Below the pieces are notes generated by a model. That model saw only the letters and a program-made list of their open reading frames with translations. It was not told where the DNA came from and made no database searches. DNA of 64,000 nt from Prochilodus magdalenae (lineage: Eukaryota > Chordata > Actinopteri > Characiformes > Prochilodontidae): contig JAMWET010000169.1 of NCBI GenBank assembly GCA_024036415.1, positions 62,001 to 126,000 of the forward strand. Direction: 5' to 3'. Shown here one piece after another: positions 1 to 31,324 of the stretch (position 1 is the stretch's first letter; each line of letters begins with the position of its first letter). A program made the position numbers and the translations under genes.

Positions 1-1218
1 CAGACCTTGCAGAAGAACTTTAGGCAGAGGTGAGGAAACAGTTGTATGAGAGTGTTTCTTTATATAGCTTGGGAAAGTCTGGAGTTTTTGTATTGGACAG
101 CAGTGAGGCTTCTGTTGGTCTTGGTAAGTTGAAACTTGACTTATCCGTGGTTATGCTTTCTCCACTTCTGCAATTCTTCCTACGAATGTCGTTTTTTGCA
201 TTTTCTTCCAACATTGTGACTTGCAGTAAGCTGGCCTGGGTGAAGTAGAGGCTAGGAGAAAGGTTTATGTTGTTGTTTAATCATCAGTATTGACCACAGG
301 GATATATAGTCAACACCTAAAGGTAGATTGAGCATGAGGCATGTGTTAATCTGTGATCTGTAGAAAGTCAGTCAGTCTCTGCTCAAATCAGTAGCAGTAG
401 AAAGTGTGTTTTTTGACTGGATTTACATGGAGTATGGTCTCTTGCCAGCTACATCAATCCTCTACAAGGACTAATGCATGTTGTTTATGTGGATTATCAG
501 TTTCCCCTAAAGTACTTGGAAATCTCAAAAATCTACAAAGATGTAATTACATTTAAATTACCATAAAACATAAACAGCTTCTTATTAAAACTGGGTAACA
601 TTTTTACAGGCATTCTGGATATTCGTTTTGCTTTAACTTCCTGACACCAAACAGTTTTCCCAGTCCTTATAGAATCATCTACAGCTCTGTTCATTATTAT
701 TCTGGATGCATCCAAAACATCTTAATTTTACAACTTCATAGCTTCATAGCTAATAATTGTTTGGAGCTGCACAGGACAAGTTGAGCATAACTAGCATATG
801 ACAATATACAATTTTCTGCAGCTAAATTGGTTCCAAATGTTAGTGTAGCTCCCGATGATACTGATATGTGTTCCAGGCTGTTAGCATCTAATCTTCTGGA
901 GAGGTTCATAAAATAGTTTCAAAGTCTCAAAGTTCAGATTAACTTGGGTTTATAGGGAAGAAAGTCCCCTCAAGCAGCTAGCAGAGCAATCACTTTAGTA
1001 CAAGGCACGTGAGATTATGTATGTGACGCGGCACAGCTGGAGGCAGCCTAGTAAAGCTCCACTTTGCCTCTAACCTCCCGTGGCAGCTTGCTGGTGGCTG
1101 GGATTACCGCGTTAGATATTCTCCCTTCTGTTTTGTTGTCTGGGTTAAGCGCATCTTTAGGAGTGCATTTAATTCTCTGTATCATTCCCTCCCGCCCACA
1201 GTGTCCCCATTACATCTC

Positions 1219-1261
<43 letters not shown>

Positions 1262-1280
1262 CTGCCTTTGTGTTCCACAG
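1..1280. other. tnfrsf21 intron (5' end outside window)
   Basis: No exon is recognisable before 1281. Short ORFs on both strands lack conserved motifs and splice context. Apart from the CT repeat nothing distinct is seen. Confidence 0.6.
1213..1260 (+). repeat. (CT)n microsatellite in a splice acceptor tract
   Basis: A run of about 20 CT repeats ends 20 bp before the acceptor of the tnfrsf21 exon at 1281, so it lies within or beside the polypyrimidine tract. Read on the other strand it produces meaningless Glu-Arg repeat ORFs. Confidence 0.85.
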
Positions 1281-21011
<19,731 letters not shown>

Positions 21012-22190
21012 ACCTCTTTCACTGCTACCTGTGCACACTTACATGGAATGTCACAAGGACAAACATACGTGCACTCTCCCTGAAACTCGCTGTGTCCTCC
21101 TACGTCCCATGCACACATAGTGAAAACCTCTGGAAAGATCAGGCAGGGGTTTCCTAGCACATTTACAGCCGCTGCTTACCCTAGCATTAATGTAGCGTTC
21201 ATCCACTTTCCTCCTCAAACTTCTCATATGTGTGCTCACGATGGGCATTCTGCCATGCTGTAACCTACTCTAGCATACAGGAATCTCTTGCACACTGCTC
21301 TACACAGTGTCTAACACTAATGCAGTTTAATAAGCCATGCATTAGTTGCTTCAGTGATTTGCCAAAATGTGTCAGGGTCTTTTGTTGAATGCTGTTTTAT
21401 TAACCGAGATGTTCTAACCAACAAAGTCTTTTCTTTTGTTTGTTTGTTTTCTTCTGCATTTATTCAAAGTATTGCTGTTTGTATATTTATAATTTACAGC
21501 GACTGTGTTTCATGTGATTTCATGGGCATTTCAAAGCAACCCTACTGGTAATGATAGCATTCACGACTGATGGTATGCATTTAATACTCTACTTGAATTA
21601 GTCTGTCACCTTCACGAAATAAAGAACAAACATACTTGACACTCTCTTCTAGCCCCAGTTGGGAATGGCACGAGCAACGCCGTGCCCTGCCAAATTTGCG
21701 CACTTCCTGATTGGGACTTTAGTAAGCTCGTGCAACGGAAAACAAAAGCGTAACCACCACCAAAAAGGAATTCTTTGTTTCAGTGTTCATATTTCCGCTG
21801 CTGATTCATGGTGTATGGAATGTATCTAGTGAACTTGGTCTAGCTTATCTAGTAAGCTAGTTCTATCAGACCACTCTGGTGCTAGATGTTACATTCGGGG
21901 ATTGTGTTCGCCTCCCTCTGGACGACAGGGTGCACAGACGTGTTTGACCTTTGTTGACCTTCAAGGAAACTTTGTGGATAAATGGCAGCTGTACTTTGCC
22001 GGACTTTATCAGCTGCCAAACAATCTGCAGACTCAAGAGTGGAAGAAATGACAGAGTCAGGAATATGAAGCTGAAGACTGAACTTTGTTATACGGTGGAA
22101 GATTTAAGACTAAACACATATAACCACTACATTTACTATTATGTAACACAAGAGACCGAGCAGTTCAAATAAACAGTTTTGTTACGATTC
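21012..22190 (+). other. Probable tnfrsf21 3' UTR
   Basis: The sequence after the stop has no further coding exon. Two AATAAA signals are visible, at 21618-21623 and 22168-22173. The second is followed by a GT-rich stretch typical of a cleavage region. A UTR of about 1.2 kb is plausible for this gene, but which signal is used cannot be told from sequence alone. Confidence 0.5.
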
Positions 22191-23999
22191 TGTTTTCTTG
22201 TGTAATGAAATGAAAAACTGAAAAGAAGAGTGAGGGAAAGACGTGTATTAACATTTATAGTAACTCTTTACTTTCTCGTTAGGCTTGAATGGGATGTGTC
22301 ACACAATACAGTTTTTAAAAATGTATTTATCTAACCTTTTAGTTTAACAGATAAATCATTATTAATAATTTTACTTACAATGCAACAACTTGACAACAGC
22401 AGAGCCACTTGAAAAAGATGGTGGGATAAAATAATCAACAGTAAGGAACACAGCAACAGAAGAAAACACCAAAAGTTAATTCAAGGTCAAACATCAACAG
22501 GCACATGTTGGGCCCAGAAATAATCCATTAGTGGGAAAACAGGCACAGGTACCAGTAAATATGCCTTTTATGTGGTTCTTAAAATTAGAAACTGAGATAG
22601 AAAAATCCAGTTACAATGTTTTTTATAGTGAGTGCCAGTCGTGTGCAGCAGCAGCCTGAAAGGAAACCGGAGCCATGGACTGTGTTAGTTTTAGGGGCTT
22701 TCGGCTGAATGTAGAGGTGTTAAATTTGGCGGTTGTATTAGGGCCTGTAAGTAAGGTGGCGTTTATCCTATATAAGTCTTAAATAAAGACCACCCAATGA
22801 ACATTATGTCGAGTGTAAAGAGGATTAACCAGAGAGTAAGGGGAGCAGTGATATGTTTTAAAAGATGAATTAAAGGGATAGCAGAATGATAAAGAACATC
22901 CAGGCTCTGAAGCGCACCTTTACATGCCAGTCACTGTAATCCAGTAGAGGAAAAATGATCATCTGAGTAATTTGGGCAGCAGAATGAAGTCTTCATCCGT
23001 TGTCTGATCCCCTCTATACATTCCACATACAAACAATAGTAAACATAATAACATTTTGTGATTTAAGCTTGGAGAACTGTTTCTTTCCAGAATCTACAAT
23101 GCAAATTCCCACTACTATCTGAATTCCTTTGCAATTTGTCAGTTGGTGGTAACTTCTGAAGTTGTATGTCTGCAAGTGCACAATTTCTATTTATTTGCAG
23201 AGTTTAACTTAAATAATACATAGAAGAATTAATTATAACATTTTATACAGTTTTTTATGTTAAATTCAGAAGGATGTTCTCTATGGAGAATCTGTAACTA
23301 ATTTTCATTTACACAACCAACAAAACATGTCATTTGAAGCGATGCTGTAATGTGTATGTTCCCTAAAAATAATGATGCATATAGAATTAAACAGAATAAT
23401 GAAGAGCTAATGTGAAAAGAGCTAAAGAGGCACGGTTACTACATAACTGTACATATACTGATATAAATACTGTCTATAAAGTGTGCAAAATAACTAGTAT
23501 TAAAAAGAATATTTAGAATAATAGAATCACTATTATATTATAATTATATTTGTAAAGTTGTGCAAGTTAGTATCCTGTTACGGAGGATCTATTGTGATAC
23601 ATTGGGGGAATACATTTGTGGGTAGGTGTGAGGTGTCCACTGTGGTTAATGAGTTACTGCTCTGTCGGGAAAGCCTGGAAGCATGTCTGCTTGTGCTGCT
23701 TTCGATGGCCCTGTGTCGTCCACCAGAGTAGATTGCTTGACGGCGTGGAGTGCAGGATGAACGGATTCAGGTGTCATTTGTGTTTGTCACCCTGCTGCTG
23801 TAGGTCTGTTAGATTAAAGTGGTGGCAGGCTGTCCTCTCGAGCATATGACTAAATATAAAGATCATTATAAAGAATAAAATATACTTATTTTTTTTTATT
23901 TTGGATACAATGTGATTAAACTGCTGACCTTTGTAGAGAGTGAACTTCGCGCAGCCACTAGTATTCGAACAACCACGTGGGCAAACCAGGAAGAACATG
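22191..23999. other. Intergenic, no gene seen
   Basis: AT-rich DNA between the tnfrsf21 3' UTR and the U5 promoter. No exon-like conserved peptide, RNA gene or clear transposon was recognised. Confidence 0.5.
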
Positions 24000-24001
24000 T
24001 T

Positions 24002-24019
24002 TTCCCATAATGCATTGCG
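24002..24019 (+). promoter_or_regulatory. ZNF143/Staf-like distal element of U5 gene
   Basis: TTCCCATAATGCATTGCG fits the known ZNF143 (Staf/SBF) binding motif TTCCCANAATGCAYYGCG. It lies about 210 bp before the U5 RNA start, where vertebrate snRNA genes carry their distal sequence element. The motif and its position are seen; binding is inferred. Confidence 0.7.
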
Positions 24020-24152
24020 TGTAAGAATTTGGTTTTATGTCAACAAATTTAACGGTTTTTATCATTTTTCAAACTAAATAACTACTATTAGGTAATTAAT
24101 AAGATAGTTTGGATAAATCGACGTGTTTTAGAGGTATCTAGGTTTTGGCTAC

Positions 24153-24171
24153 CGTCACTGTAAGTTGTACA
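24153..24171 (+). promoter_or_regulatory. PSE-like proximal element of U5 gene
   Basis: CGTCACTGTAAGTTGTACA occupies about -61 to -43 relative to the predicted RNA start. It resembles the SNAPc-bound proximal sequence element (CACC-N-TAA-type core). No TATA box follows at -30, as expected for a Pol II snRNA gene rather than U6. The assignment rests on position and a loose consensus. Confidence 0.5.
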
Positions 24172-24213
24172 GCTGTCGGTGTGGTACCGAGCCGGCAGCG
24201 CTCTTTCCTCAGT

Positions 24214-24330
24214 ACACTCTTGTTTCTCTTCAGATCGTATAAATCTTTCGCCTTTTACTAAAGATTTCCGTGGGGAGGAACATTATGAGTATCAACTAAT
24301 TTTTTGATGCCCTGCTTTACGGCGGGGCTC
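24214..24330 (+). ncRNA. RNU5: U5 spliceosomal snRNA
   Basis: U5 is the core of the U4/U6.U5 tri-snRNP, and its loop 1 holds the two exon ends during splicing. Seen here: TTTCTCTTCAGATCG near the 5' end, then a perfect stem AAATCTTT/AAAGATTT (24241-24267) enclosing the invariant loop CGCCTTTTACTA. TTTCCGTGG follows, then the Sm site AATTTTTTG at 24298-24306. The 3' hairpin is GCCCTGC-TTTACG-GGCGGGGC with one G-U pair. The length of about 116 nt equals that of human U5. Differences from mammals fall outside loop 1 and the Sm site. Downstream, GTGAAAAACAGAAC (24340-24353) loosely resembles a snRNA 3' box. With upstream DSE and PSE candidates, this looks like a functional gene rather than a retrocopy. 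The exact 5' end is uncertain by a base or two. Confidence 0.92.
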
Positions 24331-24439
24331 CCTACACAGGTGAAAAACAGAACGATCATTACTTTCCTGAGCTCATGAGCATAGATGAGTTTAGTTTGGA
24401 GTAACGGATGATACGCAGGGGCGGGAAGGCGAGATGCCC

Positions 24440-24640
24440 GGCAGTCTTTAGTCTTTAGGCTGTTCTCAACACAGCCGATTCAGCTAATCCGCTCCTTAAC
24501 AACCCATTATTGAGAAGTGGCAGGGAAAGCATAGAAAGGACAGTGAGCCTCCAGGACCGGTGTAGTATATTGTGTCCTGCACCAATATTAACTAAACAGC
24601 AGTTAACGTATTTACACAGCAGGGTGCGCTGTGGAGCAAC
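24440..24640 (-). repeat. Probable dispersed fish repeat
   Basis: On the minus strand the text GGTCCTGGAGGCTCACTGTC followed by TTAGCTGAATCGGCTGTGTT resembles a very common teleost repeat that begins with a ctggaggctcactgtcctg-type end and contains a gattagctg core. This is from memory of the family. No coding capacity. Confidence 0.35.
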
Positions 24641-24973
24641 AGTTAAGTGCAACTGGCGAAATGTGTTTCATAGAATGAGAGTGTTCTGTATCGCGCGGAC
24701 GTGCTTCTAAGTGTGCTTCTTAATAAACAGGTTTTCAATTCAATCCTTCAGTTGCCACATATGTTTGTTAAGCTTCCACGTCTCAAGAACGAAATACCAC
24801 AACCGGGATCGAGAAACACTGGTATAGAGAACACGTACTGTGAAATTCAGGATTAAAGTAACTGACTATATCAGACTTATAGACCCAGTCTGTGCCTGTA
24901 ACAATATGAGCTGGCGAGTGACGCCAGAACACTCAGACATGTATAGATGTTTCGGCAGCTTTTTACCATCTCC

Positions 24974-25045
24974 TCCTCGTTAGTATAGTGGATAGTATCT
25001 CCGCCTGTCACGCGGAAGACCGGGGTTCGATTCCCCGACGGGGAG
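24974..25045 (+). tRNA. trnD-GUC: tRNA-Asp (anticodon GTC)
   Basis: A 72-nt cloverleaf begins TCCTCGTTAGTATAGTGG and ends GACGGGGAG. The anticodon GTC is at 25007-25009 (tRNA position 34). The B box is GGTTCGATTCC and the acceptor stem TCCTCGT pairs with ACGGGGAG (with G-U pairs). Compared with the usual vertebrate tRNA-Asp, the outer anticodon-stem pair is T-A in place of C-G, a compensated change, and the D loop reads GATAGTA. It has no intron. It lies about 640 bp after the U5 gene on the same strand. Confidence 0.95.
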
Positions 25046-25053
25046 ACTCAAAC

Positions 25054-25059
25054 TTTTTT
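25054..25059 (+). terminator. Pol III terminator of tRNA-Asp
   Basis: A run of six T residues begins 9 bp after the tRNA end. This is the normal Pol III stop signal and supports an active tRNA gene. Confidence 0.8.
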
Positions 25060-25849
25060 CCTCTACAATAAATTAACTTGCACTTTTAACGTCTTCCTTG
25101 TACATTCTGAGTGAACACCATCTGCAGTTATCGCCCCAATATTACAGCTAATCTTTAACTGTCTCCAGTTTCTTAAATATCACCTTTGGAGAAAACATAA
25201 GGCATTTCATTCGACTCGCCGGTGGAGGGCGCTGTGTAACGTCTCTTCAGATGTGTAATCTCAGTTTTTCTAAAAAGACCGAGGCATTTGGATCAACAAC
25301 TTTGCCTAAACATCTTTAAAATACACGCTTAAAATACATAAAAAGCAAAAAGCCACCCTGTATAGACCTCTGTATGTGAACAAGACCTTTGTCTAGATAC
25401 ACCTCACTGTTCTAGATACTGAACACCTACACACACCTGCTGTTTACCACCACGTATTTAATTGCACACCTCTCAGAATACTGTACTTTCCCATATGTAC
25501 ACTTCAAAGTAAGCTGTATCTCACTCCACTGCATATACTAACTGCTGTTTGCACTGTAGTCCTAATAATTTAACTACTACTAGTAGTAGCAGCTATTGAA
25601 AGAAAGAATGTGAAAGTAAGGTTTTCCTGCATACCAACTGCCCTGCAGTTTTCCCACTACCAACACTCCTGATTATACTGTAATTATGAACATCAGGATC
25701 AGGAGTGCTGGGAACAGCTTCAAACTGTACAGGACAGGAGGCTTGCAGACACTCGATTTAAGATAAACCACAATGATAGCAAATAAAATATTCAGTGACA
25801 TAACTGGGTCCCAGTACTAAACAGATAAACAAATAAGGCTCGCATAGAA

Positions 25850-26360
25850 AAATTATTTTCAGTTAATATATGAAAAGGGTATTTGAATGTTAACTCTCCA
25901 TTGTTGTCTCCCAATACTGTCTGTAGCATTGGTCTGGGATATGTAAAGAAGATTATGGAGGGAAATATTTTTTAACAAAGCAGCTTCAGAGCTAATCCAG
26001 GTGGAGTTGGAATCATTAATAACCCATTCCAGAATATATTTAAGTTGAGCTGATAGCTGATAGAGTTTCAGTGAAGGAGCTGCTAAACCTCCCAGCTTCA
26101 AAGGTAGGCTTAAGAAGTTTTACCTTGACCTAGGTCTCTTTCTGCGCCAGTAAATGATACTATATTCCCATTTATCTGTGCCTAACATTATTCCCCAAAT
26201 CAAATTTAGTTTAGGTAAATATTAAATAGGGGCATTCTAGCCGATTAGAGGCTTTCTTCGTGTCTAGGGAAATAACTAAAGACTCTGGGCTATATGAAGA
26301 TGTGTGCTGGTTGATATTTAGCAGCCTCCTAATGTTACACGAAGAATATCAGAGCAGTTG
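25850..26360 (-). mobile_element. L1-type LINE ORF2 relic
   Basis: Minus-strand translation gives WRRKRPRSR, then LKLGGLAAPSLKLYQLSAQL, then EWVINDSNSTW. These are the conserved C-terminal part of L1/Tx1-type ORF2 downstream of the reverse transcriptase. Just 5' (about 26220-26280), a frame reading LDTKKA-NRLE-PYL resembles the RT motif LDAEKAFDRVEWPYL. The RT core between them is deleted and stops are present. It is non-functional. Confidence 0.7.
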
Positions 26361-28039
26361 CTAGTTAATCACAATAGCTTTAACGGATAGTGGATATTTA
26401 AAAGCAACACACCATCAAGTCATGTCAGTTACAAATCTCAGCGTAGATTTCTAAAAATCTTATGTTCAACAAAATGGCACACTACTGTACTGCACTACTA
26501 CACTACTGCAATGAACTCCTGCAGTATGTACTGTATAGTGCCCCCTGTGTGAAGTATGCAGTAGGGTAACAAGTTTTGACATACAGTGTAACATACTAAT
26601 ACAGTCACATGACCAGTTACCTTACATTGACCTCAGAGCTGTTATTACTGTATCCACTGTTTAGAGCTAGCTGCTACTAGCGCTGCTCATTTCACCTGAG
26701 ATACGTTTAGCCTAACTGTTAGCTATCCTCTGCAATTTCACTCTAAAAACGACCCTCTAAAGCAAATTTATCTTTTGATAAAATTCAGACCTGTATATTT
26801 TAATTTTCTGAGGCTCATTCTGATGAAAACCTACCCCACTAAAATCACTACACTCTTATTTATACTCAGAGTTCCAGTACTCCCAGTGTTACCCTCTGCC
26901 ATTTTCTTTGGCTGAAGCAGGCTGAGAGCTGGTGAGGCCGCAGTCGTGATGGTATGCAGTACACCAAGAATATAGCTCCCCTTGTGTACTAGATATTCTG
27001 ACTGGAGTAATATAATAATAATCTTTAGTGCCCTACAGAGATTTAGATTGCTGGCATACTGCACACTACATACTACTTTTAGGCCGATTTAGTATGTGAG
27101 AAGTATGTAGTGGCATTTCGAATACAGCTATTATGTCTGATTACACCAGACAAATACTAAACCACAACAAATATTCAAAATGAAATGGTGACATTAATAA
27201 ATTTGTTGCAAGATTTGTAGTTTGAAAAATTTCTGCAATGAACTACAATAATCATTAGTTTTGTTGGTATGTCAAATACATCTATGTATTGTGTTGCTGA
27301 AGTTAGCATGCCACATTGCCCCAGCCCGTCCTGTCTTGTAATACCACTTTGTATTTTCTAAGTGAGTCACTGTAGCATGTCAGTCCATCATGACAGTATG
27401 AAGAAGTTTCACTTTCCTGACAGGGTTTTGTACATTCTTGTTCGTCATGCCAGTCAAAGTGACGTTCCCAGTTAGATCATTTATGATCTGGTAGCCAATA
27501 TTAAAAGTAAAAGCAACAACGGCTGACACCCTTGACAAGCAACTATTATGACCATGTCGACCATTCAAACAAAACGTTAATGTTGTTAATGGTTCTATAT
27601 AGCAGGTCATAGTGAAGATTTGATAGAGCAACATATTGCATTTCAATTTATGCAAAAAGGGTAAAGCTAGCCATTCTAATCAGGGGCTCTGGCTATGTCA
27701 GCTACACCAGTTTCTAACAGATACGTTCTGCCATACCATTTCCATAGCTGCAGAACTGGCCCTGAAGGTGCTCAGCGATTTTAAGTGTTATAGTAAACGT
27801 TTCTGTCTAATCAATTTGTTTAATCTCTGTCTGGTTAAAGATGTGCTGTTCAACTGTGGGGTGTTGTTGCAGAGTGGAAACATAAGCATGAACTTTAATG
27901 ACAACGGCTTAACTAAAAGGCCTACAACAAGCTCACAAAACGGGATGTGTGTTAAAGTATTAATTCACCATTCTTGGTTGCATCAAAATTGCCCCTGAAA
28001 GCAATTTCACAAACTATTAAAAGTCAAAAGTCTTATGGG

Positions 28040-28250
28040 TTCAGTTTCCATACTCACTTAACTGCACAGAAGCCTGAGATTGACACATCCAATGCCAAGC
28101 AACATCTCAAGTGGTGAAGCACACCAACTTTTAAGCTGTGGGAAGAATCAGTGATGGCTTTAGATTCAGCATCCCTCAGTCAGCCCGGCAAGTTTAGTGG
28201 GACAATGCCTCCAATCAATTATCATGACCCACTAAATTCTAATTCTAAAA
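28040..28250 (+). mobile_element. Tc1-like transposase relic
   Basis: The sequence AGCCTGAGATTGACACATCC-AATGCCAAGC, read as QKPEIDTSNAKQHLKW, resembles the region before the first catalytic Asp in Tc1-like transposases (KPEITTRNAKRRLEWC). Stops follow and no terminal repeats are visible. Confidence 0.45.
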
Positions 28251-28309
28251 CTAAGTTTTGTATATAGTTGCTGTCCAAATAAAACCATCTCAATTTTTTT
28301 ACTTTTATG

Positions 28310-28460
28310 CATCATTCGAACACAGCAGCTGCTGTTTACATTGTGTGACTGAATGTTCAATTTTATGGTGAATGGCCCAAAATTTGGTTCCATTGAATTA
28401 CATTAAATGAGTTAAATGAGGTTTTTGCTCTCTCCTGTAAAGTCCTCTGTTGGGGCAAAA
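28310..28460 (+). repeat. Dispersed repeat A, copy 3
   Basis: The copy starts at CATTCGAACACAGCAGCTGC and includes TTCCATTGAATTACATTAA and TGCTCTCTCCTGTAAAGTCC. These match the same landmarks in copies at 12.4 and 15.0 kb. Confidence 0.5.
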
Positions 28461-28490
28461 CTGATGATGTTTAAACTTAACTCTCATGTG

Positions 28491-28962
28491 TAAAATACTG
28501 AAAAACAGCAAATACCCAGGATCTACTTCAGTATCTAGTACACTTGATCTGGTGTCACACCTGCATTGTAAAAGTAATGCTGCTATTCAGGAAACAGCTC
28601 TTATCTGATTTCCATATTTTACCATTAACAATGAACCCTGATTGTAAAGATAGAAGAAGAATGGGGAGAATGCTACTCTACAGTACAGAGGAACAGGACC
28701 AGCATCAAGTGGGGCCCATTTTGCAGAAAACTAAACCACTACAATAATGAATAAGCTCTCCTGCATATATGTACTAACCGCCAGTGTATAGTCTGTTACA
28801 CAGTAAACAATGAGCATTTTACTTTAAACTGACTATACTGAACATAAAAGTCTAAAATAGATGAAGCAGTATTTCACACATCGGATCAGTTTCTGCCCTG
28901 TTGAACTGTTTACTCATCTATTTGTACCCTTTCTTTTGTTCATTCCCCATCTCTCTTTTCTT
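28491..28962 (+). repeat. Duplicated block, copy 1
   Basis: This block aligns with 32422-32919 in the same orientation. Shared landmarks in order are AAAATACTGAAAA, GTAATGCTGCT-ATCAGGAAACA, GAATGGGGAGAAT, GTCTGTTACAC, AGTATTT-ACAC, and a CATCTCTCTTTTCTT end. It is non-coding with several small gaps. It could be two copies of an unknown dispersed repeat or an old local duplication. Confidence 0.6.
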
Positions 28963-30999
28963 ACTTTTTTTTTTCCCCCCATCTCTCTTTTTACTTACTT
29001 TTGGCAAGGATTGCGTGTGTTATTCATGTGGAACAAGTGTGCATATCAGAAAAAGCAAAGTAAGAAAGTTAATGTGAGACTTTCTTTCACTTTTCACTTT
29101 CACTTCAGTTTTAGAAAGCCACTTAAGGCCACACGTTACTGTGACTCACTGTAATGCACACCCCCCTTTGGCCTTCATTTACTTCAGAAAGTGAAAGAAA
29201 GTCTTACATTTAATTATTACTTATTGTTTTCATAAAATTAAAGTCATTATAAAATAAGATAAAATACACAATTTGTAAAAAAAAAATTATTATTAACCTG
29301 TCCAGCTTTGTAATCTGACACTTCCTTCAGGGTGCAACTATTAATTTAATGATGAGTGTATTTATTATATTCTAGTGTCCTGCTACTGTCTTAATCTGCT
29401 GTGGATGTGTGGGAGCTAAGTGCAAAGTGCTCCACAACAAAATCAATTAGAAAGAACTAACAAGACCTACTTAAAAATAACCTTAACCCAAATTGAAACA
29501 AAAATTAGGTAGCATACATCTACAACAAAATAATTAAAATTTAAAACAAAATAAAAATTATGCAGAAAAATAGAACAAAACAAAACAAAAAAAGTGGAAG
29601 TCCTACCAATGGTAAGCGAGAACAAACCAAGGCAGAACAGATGATCATCTTGTAAAAGGACTCAAATGAGGATTATGTGGTTGTGTATACATTATATGTG
29701 CACCTGAGCCGTTTGTGTCATTCTGTACTGGGCGGTGGGTTTAGTTGGCAAGATCAGTGTCTGCCATGTATGAGAAGTGAAAAAAAAAACAATAAAGAAA
29801 AACTGAAACCTGCTCCACAATAATCTACTATAATCATTAGACTGCAAGTTTTGTTTATATAGCTTTATTGTCTCATGAGTATTATCTTATTAAGATGTTC
29901 TGTTTTTTACACAAACGACCATCATTGGCCAATCTGTTAAACCTGCAGATATACAAAACTGGATCTTGAAAATCAAGACTAAAGCATTGTTGGGGCTACC
30001 CCATTGATTAATAATGATAATGATAAAAAACAACCTTAACAGGTTTTAAAAGGAATCATAAAGTGATTTAATGGAAGATTATAGGAGGAAAACTTCCTTA
30101 CCAGTCAGGTGAATCTAAAGATCTCTGCAGAAATGTATTGTGGGAGAATGAGGAAGTTTCTTATGAAAAAGAAAATGTCCTGTTAAATCAGAACATGTTG
30201 TTTTATTAAAACTCATTCGTTCAATTAACCTGACATGAACTCAATTATTTACTGATGTCCTTATAGCTATTTTATGTTTTATGTATTTTATGTTTATTAA
30301 TCAATTAAAAACATAAAAGGTAACACACCAGTGGTGTCTGAATGTACTCAAATGAGGTGCTGCAGCATCCTGCTTACTATGAAAAATCCTGCATCACTAA
30401 GATATATATATGTTAAATACATCCTCTGCCTCTGGTGTGATTGCTTGCAGTGGCTCCATTCATGTAGCACCAAATTTTGGGCCCTGGGTACAGTAGTGCA
30501 CCCCTTGCAAGTATTAAAAGAATGGAAAAACACAAGAAATGCTGTATGTCCTTATGAGGTTGGGTGGTATGCATTTAAGAAACAATTTATTTCCAAGGCT
30601 CTTAAAAGCCCCTTAAAAGTATGGGTGAATATAAAGACATTGTTGTAATCAGCATTTGTTCCAACACTGGTTTATTTTTCCTCTAACATTCATTTATTTA
30701 TTCATGCACGTTGCTCGCAATAACTAACTGGGATGAAAAATGCTAATTAAAAACTGCAGTGTTTCTTGAATTTGCTTTAACTTTTCTTTTCAGACAGTAT
30801 GAACCCAAGATATTTATGTTTCTTCTGATCAACTTTATTCCATTTGCTTACATACACTTATTCCTGCATTTCAGGCCTGTAACACATTCCAAACAAACTT
30901 GGGACAGGGCAATTTATGGCTAGTAATGAGGTAAAGAAATAAACAATGATGTGATTTCAAACAGGTAATGTCAAGTAATTGTAATCACAATTTTGTACA

Positions 31000-31170
31000 A
31001 AAGGGGTATCCACCAAAGAACGGCAGAGGATCTTAAGTTTGTCAACAAATGCAAAGAATCTCAAAGAAAGATTGTGAGGGATTTGCACGTTTCTCCCTCT
31101 ATAGTGCATAATATCATTACATGATTCAAAGAATTTGGAGGAATTCCAGTTGGTCCTGGATCAAAAACTG
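31000..31170 (+). mobile_element. Tc1/mariner-like HTH relic
   Basis: A frame reading KIVRDLHVSPSIVHNIIT, followed by FKEFGGIPVGPG, resembles the helix-turn-helix of a Tc1-like transposase. It is short and interrupted. It directly precedes the L2-type fragment. Confidence 0.4.
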
Positions 31171-31324
31171 TAATTTAAAAATAGCTGAAATAATCACATG
31201 GACAAGGACTTATTTTGACAAACCACTATCAATACGGAGCACTACAATACGGAGTTACATTCACAAATGCCATTTAAAGCTACTGTACAAAAACAGAAGC
31301 CTTATTTAAATTACCCTAAAGAAG

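Noticed and set aside
1064..1280. ATG-initiated extension of the tnfrsf21 exon ORF upstream of 1281
   Set aside because: It translates the CT-repeat into Ser-Leu repeats and runs through the splice acceptor; there is no similarity to DR6 before 1281.
22191..23999. Search for further spliceosomal RNAs or 5S RNA near U5
   Set aside because: I looked for the characteristic starts and Sm sites of U1, U2, U4 and U6 and for 5S internal boxes and found none.
27636..27998. 120-codon ORF on the plus strand
   Set aside because: I considered a transposase or a small secreted protein, but no motif or neighbouring exon supports either.
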